A program made the translations under genes and the position numbers. Shown here piece by piece: positions 46,401 through 61,317 of a stretch of 64,000 nucleotides of DNA. Each line of letters starts with the position of its first letter. Position 1 is the stretch's first letter. Source of the stretch: Ursus arctos (taxonomy: Eukaryota > Chordata > Mammalia > Carnivora > Ursidae); NCBI RefSeq assembly GCF_023065955.2, contig NW_026622897.1, forward strand, positions 434,001 to 498,000, written 5' to 3'. A model generated the notes under the pieces. It saw nothing but the letters and a program-made list of their open reading frames with translations, was not told the DNA's origin and searched no databases.

Positions 46401-47170
46401 CAGTGTCAGGTGCGGTGAGACCTACAGAGAAATACCCAGTCCCTCTCAAGAACCTTGAAGTTTTCCTGGAGACAGGAGTCACAAGCTGTCGTGGTTTTTG
46501 GTCTGATGGACGTGAAGGGGTATTTACGTTTTTAGATGCTCTCACTGTTTGTGTGGGGCCGAGCGTGATCCTGTGTATTTCCTTGGCCACGTCCGTGGTG
46601 ACGGTGGGCAACCCCAGTGCTCTGCTCTCCACTGCTTCAGTTTAAGCGAGAGAGACAGACACAAACAAAAGAGCAGAGCAAAGAACAGAAGGGAAGCGTG
46701 CAGTCGTACAGTAAAAGCCACATTTAGCAGCGTCCGCCCTGCAGCCCGGCCGCGGCCATCCCTACCCGCTCCGTGTCCTGAGTCGGCACACAGTAGAGGT
46801 CATGGCGATAGGCAGGCCAAACTGGGTTTGGTGGTGTGTGTGTGTGTGCGGTTTTTTTCTTTAAGAGAAAAAATAAGTCCCTGGGGTTTAGCAAAAGCTA
46901 GGAATCTGCAAATTATTTTCCTTGCCTTTTTCATGACTAGAAAGGCATGTGACAGAAATAGTAAAGTGAAAACCAGCTACGACAATAGAAATTAACTTTA
47001 ATTCAACCAAATTCTTGGTCAACTCTCACCTGTATTCCCGTAACATATGATAGAATAAAACAGAGATTCTGCTTAAAAGTACTTCACACGTGAAGGCTAA
47101 ACACGGCACCAAAGCTCCGAGGGCACCTGGAGAGGTCGGGGCCAAGGTCGATCCATAACGAGAGGGAACT

Positions 47171-47287
47171 GGGGGTGCCTGGCCAGCTCCGTCCATGGAG
47201 TCTGTGACTCTCGATCTCGGGGTTGAGAGTTCAAGCCCCACGTTGGGTGCAGAGATGACTTAAAATCTTAAAAAAATAATAATAAAT
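47171..47287 (+). mobile_element. Short carnivore SINE
   Basis: GGGGGTGCCTGGCCAGCTCC head, GAGTTCAAGCCCCACGTTGG, tail TTAAAAAAATAATAATAAAT. Confidence 0.9.
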
Positions 47288-47672
47288 GATGGTTCTGCAA
47301 CAACACGAGGGAAGCAGAGGGTGTTGTGCTCAGTGAAGTAAGTCAGAGAACGACAAGTAACATGCGCTGCCACATGTGGAGTCTAACAAACGAAACACCA
47401 CCACCAGGAACAGGCTCCTAAATGTGGAGAACAAACCCGTGGTCACCAGAGGGGAAGGGGCCAGGGGGTCGAGAGATCAAAGCTTCCAGTCGCGGGGATG
47501 AGCGGCACAGCGGACGGAGCATAGTCGGTTAAAGCTTGATAACGTTGCAGGGTGACAGACGGTGACCCCCCTCGTCGCGTGAGCACTGAGTGACACATGG
47601 GATTCTCCTGCACCCAAAACTAAGGTAACGTTGCGGGTCAATGTACTTCAATAATGAAAACATTTTTTAAAG
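47288..47672 (+). mobile_element. L1 3'-end fragment, CpG-rich
   Basis: GTTGTGCTCAGTGAAGTAAG then TCAGAGAACGACAAGTAACA, GTGGTCACCAGAGGGGAAGG, ending GGTCAATGTACTTCAATAAT. About 18 CpG remain in 385 bp. Confidence 0.75.
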
Positions 47673-47705
47673 TGATTGCACATGGAAAGAAAAAACAAAC
47701 TATTT

Positions 47706-47897
47706 TTTTAAAAATTTTATTTATTTGAGAGAGAGAGAGAGCGCGTGTGTGCACAAGCAGGGGGAGGGGCAGAGGAAGAGGGAGAAGCAGGCTCCCCGCT
47801 GAGCAGGGAGCCCGATGCGGGACTCTATCCCAGGACCCTGAGATCATGACCTGAGCCGAAGGCAGACGCTTCACTGACTGAGCCACCCAGGCGCCCC
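47706..47897 (-). mobile_element. Carnivore SINE with target duplication
   Basis: AAAATTTTATTTATTTGAGA to CTGAGCCACCCAGGCGCCCC. AAAAAACAAACTATT lies on both sides. Confidence 0.94.
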
Positions 47898-48339
47898 TAA
47901 AAAACAAACTATTAAACACAGAGCAAAATAGTAAAATCAATGTAATATTTTTCTTCAGGAGTTTTTTTATTGTGACAGAAAAGAGAAATGCTATTTGATC
48001 TATTCATTGTCAGTATTTTTATAATATGTTGGTTACTAGTAGAGTATTGGGATGGAAATGACTACAAAGGTTTAGAGAAGAGGAATGGTAGTATGTACAG
48101 CACAGAAATACAAATGATACATCTAAGTAGTTCTCTTCATGGCCACATACCTAAATGCCTCATGATGCTTTAGATTTACCAGCAAATCGTAAAAATAAAT
48201 ATTTCTAATAAAAAAAAAAACTAAGAGAGAATGACAGTCGTAGACTGGCTTAGAGGAGGAACAGTTTCCAGGCGAGAGAATGCTCCCTGCTATGGTGTAG
48301 AGGAGGGATTACAGACGTCCTTGAATAGAGCGCAGAGAT

Positions 48340-49000
48340 GCTGAGAGAGGGAGACCATTCAACGAAGTCTACTGGACGCCAGGCACAGTGCTAATGCTCG
48401 GGACACTGTGAACAAAACACAAAATCACTGCTTCTAAAAAACATACAGCCTAGTGACAAAAATACGATAAAGTGCATAAAGTAATTATAAATTACGATTT
48501 TTCTAGGAAATAAATCGCGAGTGACTAGCCCAAGGGGCACCTGGCTGGCTCAGTCGGTGGAGCACGGGACTCTTCATCTTGCATCGCGTGTTTGAGCCCC
48601 ACGTTGGGCATAGAGCTCACTTAAAAAGTAAGAAAAAAAATGTTTAAGAAAGAGTGGTTAGTCTGAGAAGACTCTTCTGAGGAGGTAACACGTGACCTGA
48701 GACGTAAGCATTTGAATGTTCTCAGGAGAACAGCACATGCACATGGCCTGACATGGAGATGAGTTTAGCGGGTTCTAGGAACGGACAGACGTCGCTGCGA
48801 ATGGCACAGAGCAGGCAAGAAGGAATGGCCTGAGTTGAAGTTGGGGAAATAGATCACACACATCTTATAAGCCATCGAAATGAGTTTGGAATTTAATGGC
48901 AGTGCAACGGGGAACCACTCTAAGGCTTTAAGCAAGGGAGTGGTGCATGTTTTTAAAAGATAGAGCACTGTGGATATTGTACGGTCGATGGAGTGAGAAG
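48340..49000. repeat. Ancient interspersed repeat (L2-like), split by a SINE at 48534
   Basis: GACGCCAGGCACAGTGCTAA then TGCTCGGGACACTGTG before the SINE; GGTAACACGTGACCTGAGAC, CTTATAAGCCATCGAAATGA and AAGCAAGGGAGTGGTGCATG after it. Confidence 0.5.
48534..48641 (+). mobile_element. Short carnivore SINE
   Basis: GGGGCACCTGGCTGGCTCAG head, GTTTGAGCCCCACGTTGGGC, A-rich tail. Confidence 0.92.
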
Positions 49001-49067
49001 ACGTGGAAAGCATCGCCATCTAGTCAGACATGAAGGCAATTTGGGCATGGATGGCTTCGGTGTCAAT

Positions 49068-49425
49068 GGAGCACAATGGGCCGAATTGTGTCCTCCCCAA
49101 AACTCATGTGTGGAAGTACCTCACAATGTGGCTGTATGAGGAGACGAAGCCTTCAGAGAGGTCATTACAGTAAGATGAGGTGCTGTTGGTGGGCCTTCAC
49201 CCAATGTGACTGGTGTTCTGATAAGAGATTAAGACACGGAGACCCCGAGGGACGGCCGTGCGAGGACACCAGGAGACCACCGTCTCCAAGCTGAGGGAAA
49301 CCTCAGACGAAGCCAGCCTTGCCGACACCTTGTGGTTGGATTTCTGGCCTCCAGGACTGTGGGGAAATTAATTTCCGTTATCTCACTCAGTGATACTTTG
49401 CTATGGGAAGGCTAGCCGAGTAACG
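49068..49425 (+). mobile_element. Solo MLT1-type LTR (MaLR)
   Basis: GGGCCGAATTGTGTCCTCCC start, GACTGGTGTTCTGATAAGAG, TGCCGACACCTTGTGGTTGG, TCTGGCCTCCAGGACTGTGG, ending AGGCTAGCCGAGTAAC. All match MLT1 landmarks from memory. Confidence 0.82.
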
Positions 49426-49676
49426 TATGGAGGGAAGTGGGTGTATTCCAGATGTATTTTTGGACCCAGAGCCAATGTTGCTTGATGGATTGAATTGGAG
49501 GTGGGGAGTGGAGGTGAGAGAAGTCAAAGATGACGCTCATGTTCCTGGTTTTAGAACTTTTAGAACAAATCTACTTAAAATGTTTGAGAAAAAACAATCT
49601 TATGAAATAAAAGGGCAACAGTTGATTGAAGGTCTTGAAATCTGGAAAGAAAGATAGGAATTAAATGAAATGGGAT

Positions 49677-49852
49677 GGGGCGCCCGGCTGGCTCAGTTCG
49701 TAGAGCGTGCGACCCTTGATCTTGGATTGTGAGTTCAAGCCGCACGTTGGGTGTAGAGGAAAGAAAAGAAAAGAAAAAAAAGAAAAGAAGAGAAAAGAAA
49801 AGAAAGAAAGAAAAGAAAGAAAGAAAAAGGAAAGAAAAGAAAAGAAAAAGGA
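49677..49852 (+). mobile_element. Short carnivore SINE with expanded AAAAG tail
   Basis: GGGGCGCCCGGCTGGCTCAG head to GGGTGTAGAGG, then about 90 bp of AAAGAAAAG-type purine repeat in place of the poly-A tail. Confidence 0.9.
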
Positions 49853-50359
49853 TAACGTATGTGCCAGTAAAAGTGTCATGCAAATATGAGTCGTTGTCAA
49901 TGTGATCATAGTTGTTGGTCGTGTGTGATACACTACAGTTTCAAGGGGGAGAGCATGAGTGAAAATGGCATTTGAGGGAAAACGGTATAGAACCCAAAAG
50001 ATGGATGGGAGCAAGAAAGGTCAAAGGGACTGCAGACATTTCCATAGACACATGCATTTATATACATGTATACATTTGACAGCGGGGAGCCAGAAAGGAG
50101 AGGTGACTAACACACCTGCCATTTTCCCTACGGGTGACGATCTCACCCAAAGTAGTTTTCTTTGAAATCTTCTTGGGGTCAAGATCCTTGCCTAGCACAG
50201 TGCTTTGTAGAAAAACTTAATAAATGTTGTAGATAGGATAAGTAATCTATCATATTTTCCTTCTTTTAAAAGAGAGGAGTACGGCGGGATATGTGTGGAC
50301 CAGGAACCGGAAAGTCTGGCTCGGCCACCGACGGGCTGTATGGCTTTGGGCCATTTCAC

Positions 50360-50520
50360 CCACTGCTGCCCAACAGAACTTCCTGCGATGAGGGGAATGT
50401 TCTAGATGTGTGCTGCTTCGTCCCAGAGCTACTGGCCTCATGTGCAGCGACTGAGCCCTGGAAGCATGGCCAGTGTGCTTACGGAACGGAGTTTTCCATT
50501 TACTCTGTGGCTGTGGCCGC
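50360..50520. mobile_element. Ancient DNA-transposon-like repeat (family uncertain)
   Basis: AACAGAACTTCCTGCGATGA, GGGGAATGTTCTAGATGTGT and CTACTGGCCTCATGTGCAGC resemble a common mammalian element whose copies read GCCACTAGCCACATGTGGCT. A 142-codon open frame across it is not credible as a gene. Confidence 0.45.
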
Positions 50521-51454
50521 CTTGTGGGACAGGGCTGCTGCCTCAAGACGTCAGGTTCTGGCGAGAAAAAGGAGACCTGGGCCAAGCCGTCCCTTCACTT
50601 TTAGCTCAAAATGCTGTTCTTCAGTTCAACACAACAAATCCGTGCACACATTTCAAGAGTTCAAATATCACTTCTACAGAATGTTAAATTTTACACTTTC
50701 ACATTTAGAAAATACGTAAATATTTAAGTATGTAGATGACGTGAAATAAGCATGTGAATACTGATCCTGGACAGTGTAGCGTGTTGTCCGGTGACATTAC
50801 CTGGAGAAGAACACGGAGCACTTGGCGGGGACACAGAAGCCTGCTGGACGGTTGCGGAGTTGATGAAAGAGACAAGACGCCAAGTAGAGGAGGAGGAACT
50901 GGGATTGTCTAGAAAAAGAGATGGAGGGCCGACTTACAAATCGTATTCAAGTGTTCAAACAGTAATTAGAGATGGTGTCCAGATGTTCTCCGTTTAGTAG
51001 ACGGAGCACTGGAAACTCCGGTTAAAGAGGACGTCTGTTAGATATTGAGGCACTTTCAGAGAGTTTGGCATATTAAATGCTCAAAAGAAATTTAGTTTTT
51101 AATGGCTTTTAAAGCATTTCTTGTGCCACATACCGTATTGAAGATATGCGTATGTCGAAACATAGCCACAGAATGTTAGAACTATAAACAAACTGGGATC
51201 ACTACTTAATGGATCTTTTAAGATAGGATTCGTTGTCAGCCTTCGGATAAGACTCAAGACATCACTCTTTGAGGTCCTTTACAACATGATCTTTTCAATT
51301 ATCAAATACATAATCTATGCTAGATTTTGATATTAATAGAATAAATAATAAGATTAAGGGGATCCTTACCTATAAAAGGGTGAAGATATTTACCTTGCAT
51401 GTTTACAAAGCTTGATACTTATTATTCATAGAACGAAAACAGAATGTGGAGTAT

Positions 51455-51645
51455 ACTATAATGTAGTCGTTCTCGAACATTAGCATGGATCAGAACCACC
51501 TAGAGGGGCTTGTTAAAACCGGTTGCTGTGTCCCCCTCCAGAGTCTCAGTAGATCTGGGTTATGGCCTGAGAACTTACACATCTTAACAAATTTTCAGTG
51601 AGGCTGATGCTGCTGGTTTGGGACCACTGATAGAGAACATAATAC
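51455..51645. mobile_element. MER5A-like hAT DNA transposon remnant
   Basis: GATCAGAACCACCTAGAGGG, GCTTGTTAAAACCGGTTGCT, GAGTCTCAGTAGATCTGGGT and TGATGCTGCTGGTTTGGGAC match MER5A landmarks. Confidence 0.75.
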
Positions 51646-51964
51646 ACTGAGCGTTTTTAGAAGTCACCTTCCATTTTTAGTATAATTTAGTAAAGTATAG
51701 TAAATGATGAGCTTCAGTAGCCTCTCCTTTCAAGCCGGGATGTGGAAAGTGGGCTCTGTACCGTGCACAGCCCTGGAAAGGCTCTCTGGGGCCTCCCCGA
51801 CATGCCCCACGTGGGTCTGCCCTGAGCGTGGAGGGCTTCGGACTCCAAAATTCTTCACGTCTAGCTCTCAGGACTAACTTTAATTTCTTCCATGTGGATA
51901 ACTTCGGCTACATTTTAGAATAAAAGAAATCTGATTTAAATGATTTTTTAAAAAGTAAAATCAT

Positions 51965-52053
51965 TTTTTAAAAAGCGCCCCGTGTAGGGCTCGAACTCGC
52001 GACTCTGAGATCAGGAGTCAGCTGCTCCAGGCCCTGAGCTGGCCGGGCGCCCC
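51965..52053 (-). mobile_element. Short carnivore SINE fragment
   Basis: CGTGTAGGGCTCGAACTCGC to GAGCTGGCCGGGCGCCCC; only the tRNA-like part with a short T/A flank. Confidence 0.85.
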
Positions 52054-52407
52054 TAATCTCAGGATTCTTAATCCTCACGATGCCGTAATAAAAACTTATT
52101 CATTCTTGCTATTTTGTGTACTCTTCATTATCATCCTGAAAATAGGCCTCATTATACTGATCACTGCCTGGGCCTGGCACGTCATCGGCATCACAAACAC
52201 ACGCACAAACGTGTCCTCGGAGCTGCACCTGCTGTGAGCCGTCGCACCTTGAGTACCAGCAGCAAGAGCCCGAAACAGAGGAGGAGCCCAGGCTGGGAGT
52301 GCACAGGGTCATTCTTCCTGAACAACCCCTTTTTTGCAACGAGAGAATTTGTGTCTTCATAGTTTCAATCTGACTTCCCAGCGATCAACCCAGCTTTGTC
52401 CTTAACA

Positions 52408-52587
52408 TTTTTTGAAGATTTTATTTATTTCTTAGAGAGAGAGCGAGCACGAGTGGTGGCAGAGGCAGAGGGACACGCAGACTGCCGCTGAGTGCAGACC
52501 CCACGATGTGGGGCCTCGATCACAGGACCCCAAGATCATGTAGAAGCTGAGGTGAGTCCGGCACTGACTGAGCCACCCGGTGCTCCT
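52408..52587 (-). mobile_element. Carnivore SINE, diverged
   Basis: GAAGATTTTATTTATTTCTT, then GGGGCCTCGATCACAGGACC and CTGAGCCACCCGGTGCTCC. Diverged flanks GTCCTTAACATT and GTCCGTAGCATT. Confidence 0.88.
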
Positions 52588-52739
52588 GTCCGTAGCATTT
52601 GACATGAAGACCCTATCGCCCTAAACCACTACTTATTGGTCAATAGAAGTACATTTTTCCTGAAATGACAGGGTTCCTACACCCCTTTATCATTCTGTGA
52701 GCATAAATTTGTCAATAACCCTTGCGAACTGCCTGAAAT

Positions 52740-52860
52740 TGAGTATAATCTTCCTGGCGGAGAGTTTGAGTTCTGGAGTCAGAAATGTAGGTTCAGAGGT
52801 AGGTCCACATTATTTGACCTCTCTCTGCCTCTTTCTTCATCTACGACAGGCTGTTAATTT
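52740..52860 (+). repeat. MIR
   Basis: TTTGAGTTCTGGAGTCAGAA and TTTGACCTCTCTCTGCCTCT then TTCTTCATCT: forward MIR. Confidence 0.7.
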
Positions 52861-52887
52861 TAATTTTTAACTTTAAAGGGGTGTTAT

Positions 52888-53080
52888 GGGGCACCTCAGT
52901 GGCTCAGCGGGTTAAGTGTCTGCCTTCGGCTCAGGTCATGATCCCAGGGTCCTGGGGTGGAGCCCCATGTCAGGCTCCTTCCTCAGTGAGAAGTCTGCTT
53001 CTTCCTCTCCTTCTGCTCCTCTGCCTTCTTCTGCTGTCTCTCTCTCTCTCTCCCTCAGATAAATTAAAAAAAAAAAAAAT
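52888..53080 (+). mobile_element. Carnivore SINE
   Basis: GGGGCACCTCAGTGGCTCAG head, CCTTCGGCTCAGGTCATGAT, CT-rich part, and CAGATAAATTAAA plus poly-A. Confidence 0.93.
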
Positions 53081-53339
53081 ACTGTGAAGCTTAAAGTGGC
53101 AATGAAAGTTAAGTTGCCACATGATCACAGAATTTTTTTAAAAAATGTCTTTAAAAAAAAAGAGAGAAGCTGACTGCAGATACAAGGAAACATGATTAGA
53201 GACCATAAATATGGGTGGCACCAATGCACTCCCCAGCAAGATTCCCTCCAGTTGTCGCTGAGAACTGGGGCGTAGTCAGGCTTTCTGGAGGCTGCGAGAG
53301 GGCTGGACACTTCCTCTTTTTAAGCCCCTAATATATTCA

Positions 53340-53460
53340 AACATGCTGGCATGCCAAGAGACAGTGACAAACAAGAGAAGGGCCATATGCGCCCCATGTT
53401 CATAGCAGCTCTGTCCACAATAGCTAAATCGTGGAAGGAGCAGGGTATGTTTCAAATGTG
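53340..53460. mobile_element. Short L1 3'-end remnant
   Basis: CCATGTTCATAGCAGCTCTG and CACAATAGCTAAATCGTGGA correspond to a familiar L1 3' motif. Confidence 0.55.
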
Positions 53461-53854
53461 TACATTTTAGCATGCAATGATTACAATCCAATATAACCAT
53501 ATCCACAGGTATACCAGATGATTACAGAATTTATCTAAAATATTAATTCATAATGCATTGCACACAGCGTCATTTGGTAACAGGACAAAGTTTAGAGCTG
53601 TACAAAGAATGCCTTCTTGTAACCGTGTAGATACACCTCTGGGATGATGGTATAACCTCACTTGCACACAAGGTCAAAGCTTTGAAGCTTTTAATGAGTG
53701 TGGGGCCTGGCCTCCCCTAAGCCTTGGTATTGGAATGGAAAAGACAGGTGACCAGACTTGTCTGGTTTAACAGATCCAGTTTGCAGAAATACACAGGGCA
53801 TGGAATGGAGGGCAGAGATGGCTATGACAGGTTGAAGCAATGATTTCTGATTTC

Positions 53855-54045
53855 TTTTTTTAAAGATTTTATTTATTTGACAGAGAGGGAGCGAGAGCAC
53901 ACACGTGTGCAGGGGGAGGGGCAGAGGGAGAGAATCTCAAGCAGACTCCCCACTCCAATAGGAGTGCCATCTCACGACCCTGAGATCCTGACCTCAGCTG
54001 AAATCAAGAGTCAGATGCTTAACTGACTGAGCCCCCCAGGCGCCC
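53855..54045 (-). mobile_element. Carnivore SINE
   Basis: TTAAAGATTTTATTTATTTG to CTGAGCCCCCCAGGCGCCC. Similar ATGATTTCT sequence lies on both sides. Confidence 0.92.
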
Positions 54046-54889
54046 TGAGTTATGATTTCTCAGCCGAATTGGGAAAGAAGTGGAAACAAAAGGGAGTGAT
54101 AGGTTGGTAGAAAAGAGATTAATACCCAACGAGGTGTGAGTAAGGAAACCAAGGAACCCAATGGCTAGTCAGAGAGTGGCACCGTAGAGAGCGATCTCAC
54201 AGCGGGGTATTTCTGGGTGGGATGGAGGGTGGATGTGGGAGCTGGAGCCGCCCCTGCACTGGTCACAGCAGATCATCCTAAACGCTAGCTCTTTGAGATG
54301 TGATCCTCAGGGACGCTGGAAATCACGGTCTTTCAATGGAGAAGACTCCCTGTCTCAAGGTGCCTTAAGCTGGTAATTGCTGGGGAAGAAGAGAGGGGAC
54401 AAAGGGTTGAATACATGTCATCTTCATCCCTTACTAACCTGTGACCGAAATTTTATGGAAAAGAAATAGTAAATTACAAAATCTTGGGTGGTGCTACAGA
54501 GGTCCTTGTAGGACATAAAATCATTCCTAACAGTGTTTCAATCCACTTATCAAAGTAATCTGTTCTCCATTTAGTGGCAGGCGTAACAATAATAAAGAAA
54601 GCAGCGTTTGCCATACACCAACCCTTGAATTACAGTGTTCCCAGCATTGAGTGCTCTAGCTAAGAGACAGTGGTTTTCTAGTACTTTGGTTCTTAAAAAG
54701 TTTTTTTTTCCCCCAGTTGAAGTTTCTAATGCACAGTTTCTACCCACAGGCTTCTTCTGTGTGGACTAACTATTGGAAGTGAGAGGAAGGGACAACAGTA
54801 GGGTCCCCCAAGGGGTTTCTGCAGAGACCGTCACAACAGGCAGTCTGTGAACATGGGACAATGATCGTTACTGACGTCCACGCGGAATG

Positions 54890-55100
54890 CACCAAGTGCC
54901 CGAAACTGGGATAAGTGCATACTTTTTGTTCATTTGACTCATTTCAGGCCCCAACACATGAAGCAGGTGTTATTACTCTGACCCCAATATTAAATAAAAG
55001 AACAGGAAACCAGTCACATGTCCTAGGTCTCCCAACTACTAAATGGTGGAGCTAGTGTCTGAACTCACATCTCTGTAACTCCAGAACCTACAAGTTTGTG
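54890..55100 (-). repeat. MIR
   Basis: CAGGTGTTATTACTCTGACC, TAGGTCTCCCAACTACTAAA and GTCTGAACTCACATCTCTGT: reverse MIR. Confidence 0.75.
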
Positions 55101-55447
55101 CTTAAATGGCCTTGACATTTGGGGCTGGGGCTGCGGAGAAGTCCGAGAGGCAGTCAGGGACTCACTGACTGCAGAGCCTTTGGGAGGAAGGCAGGGTCCA
55201 GAGCAGTGGGTGAGAATCTTGCCTGACAATCTCCAGATTTCTGGAGCCTCTCTGCAGGCCCTGCCTACACACAGAGGGATCCAGATCCCGGCTCAGAATT
55301 CTCCCGGGCATGTCCCGGCTGGAGGAAGACCAGGAGACCTTTTCTTGCTCAATCCTATGTATACATCTGCTTCACTAGCATTACAGACAAAATCATTAAA
55401 AAGCTAGGTTTCTTGAGCATGGGCTAACATCAAAGCCTGAAAGTCAG

Positions 55448-55558
55448 AGTGCTCTTGCACAACCCTGTGAATAAACTAAACTCGCTGACTTGCTAAAATG
55501 AACTGAGTTGTATGGTATGTGAATCACATCTCAATAAAATGCTTTTAAAAAAACATCA
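55448..55558 (+). mobile_element. L1M 3'-terminus fragment
   Basis: ACTGAGTTGTATGGTATGTG and AATCACATCTCAATAAAATG match the 3' terminus of L1MB-like elements. Confidence 0.65.
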
Positions 55559-55602
55559 GAATGTATGAATTTGTATGACTTTAAAAGCAAATTCGGGGGT
55601 GC

Positions 55603-55755
55603 GGGGCGCCTGGGTGGTTCAGTCGGCTAAGCGTCTGCCTTTGGGTCAGGTCCTGAAATCAAGCTCAGTGGGGAGTCTGCTTCTCCCTCTCCCTCTGCCC
55701 CTCCCCCTGCTGTCTCTCTCATAAATAAATAAATAAAATCTTTAAAAATAAAAAA
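55603..55755 (+). mobile_element. Carnivore SINE, shortened
   Basis: GGGGCGCCTGGGTGGTTCAG head, part of the B-box region missing, tail ATAAATAAATAAATAAAATC and TTT. Flanks AAAAGCAAATT on both sides. Confidence 0.93.
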
Positions 55756-56017
55756 TAAAAGCAAATTTCCATGGCTTCTGCGTGATTTCAGGGGCCTCCT
55801 TGCAGGTGGGACAGGACTCCCACGGAGCCGCAGGATTTGGGCCGGGCCCCCCTCCCCAGGCGCTCGGAGCCTCCCCCCACCCCCGTGCCTGGCACAGGGT
55901 CAGGGGAGCACTGCACGATGACAGGCAGCTATGCGGACGAATGCGGGCGACCCAAGCTCAGCAGGGATTCTTTTCTGCTGTTGAGGTGGGTCATGACTAT
56001 GTTGCAAGCTCAACTGC

Positions 56018-56038
56018 AAAAAAAAAAAAAAAAAAAAA
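56018..56038. repeat. Poly-A run (21 A) just upstream of the YAP1 CpG island
   Basis: Follows GCTCAACTGC. I could not identify a SINE or pseudogene 5' of it, so the source is unknown. Confidence 0.9.
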
Positions 56039-56052
56039 GTGTTCACTTTTAA

Positions 56053-60564
<4,512 letters not shown>

Positions 60565-60675
60565 TAAGTGAAAACCTGTTTTGAAAAGCACAGCAAGGTG
60601 GTATCGGGACGTAAAGTATCATTGGTTTTTACGTTTTACTTTATGTTTTGTCAAGTTTAGTTTTATCTTTATCTA

Positions 60676-60724
60676 TATATATATAGATACACCTGTAATA
60701 TATACATATATATACATACACACA
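60676..60724. repeat. TA/ATAC-rich tract
   Basis: TATATATATATAGATACACC and TATATACATATATATACATA in YAP1 intron 2. Confidence 0.85.
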
Positions 60725-61033
60725 TAAATGTGTGGTTTCTATTTTTACTTTAAAATGACCTAATTACCTTCTTTAGCTTGGGTAACGTTATGAAAGCTTG
60801 ATTCTTGGTTCAGAGCTTTTTAATAATCTTTTCTTTTGTGGCAGTTTGGATATTCTCATTAGCTTAGCTTAAAACTGAAAGAGTACTGTGAAGCATTTCA
60901 AATTATGGGAATTACAGGCTAGCATAGTCTTAGGAAGTGCCATAACTGACATCTCTTTAAATGGACATTTTATTGGTAGAGAAGAACTACAGAATAAGTA
61001 GGTCGTCTTTGGGAGTCAGATTACAATATTTGA

Positions 61034-61230
61034 GGGGCGCCTGGGTGGCACAGCGGTTAGGCGTCTGCCTTCGGCTCAGGGCGTGATCCCTGCGTTCCGG
61101 GATCGAGCCCCACATCAGGCTCCTCCACTAGGAGCCTGCTTCTTCCTCTCCCACTCCCCCCGCTTGTGTTCCCTCTCTCGCTGGCTTTCTGTATCTCTGT
61201 CGAATAAATAAATAAAATCTTTAAAAAAAA
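61034..61230 (+). mobile_element. Carnivore SINE (long ursid type) in YAP1 intron 2
   Basis: GGGGCGCCTGGGTGGCACAG head, GGGATCGAGCCCCACATCAG, tail AATAAATAAATAAAATCTTT. Flanks AGATTACAATATTTGAG and AGATTATGATATTTGAG form a near-perfect duplication. Confidence 0.95.
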
Positions 61231-61292
61231 AGATTATGATATTTGAGATTGTCAAATTGCAAACCCTTTAGCTGCAGTTTGATGTGATTGAT

Positions 61293-61317
61293 CCCCCCCC
61301 CCCCCCCCCCCCCCCCC
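61293..61317. repeat. Poly-C run (25 C)
   Basis: Uninterrupted C tract in YAP1 intron 2 between ATTGAT and GCAATG. No SINE adjoins it, so its origin is unclear. Its length may be unreliable in the assembly. Confidence 0.95.

Noticed and set aside
44230..46650. Cluster of 90-158-codon frames between CFAP300 and YAP1 as a possible unknown gene
   Set aside because: Frames overlap on both strands in several registers without splice or domain signatures; CpG-rich sequence reduces stop frequency. MIR and L2-like repeats cover parts.
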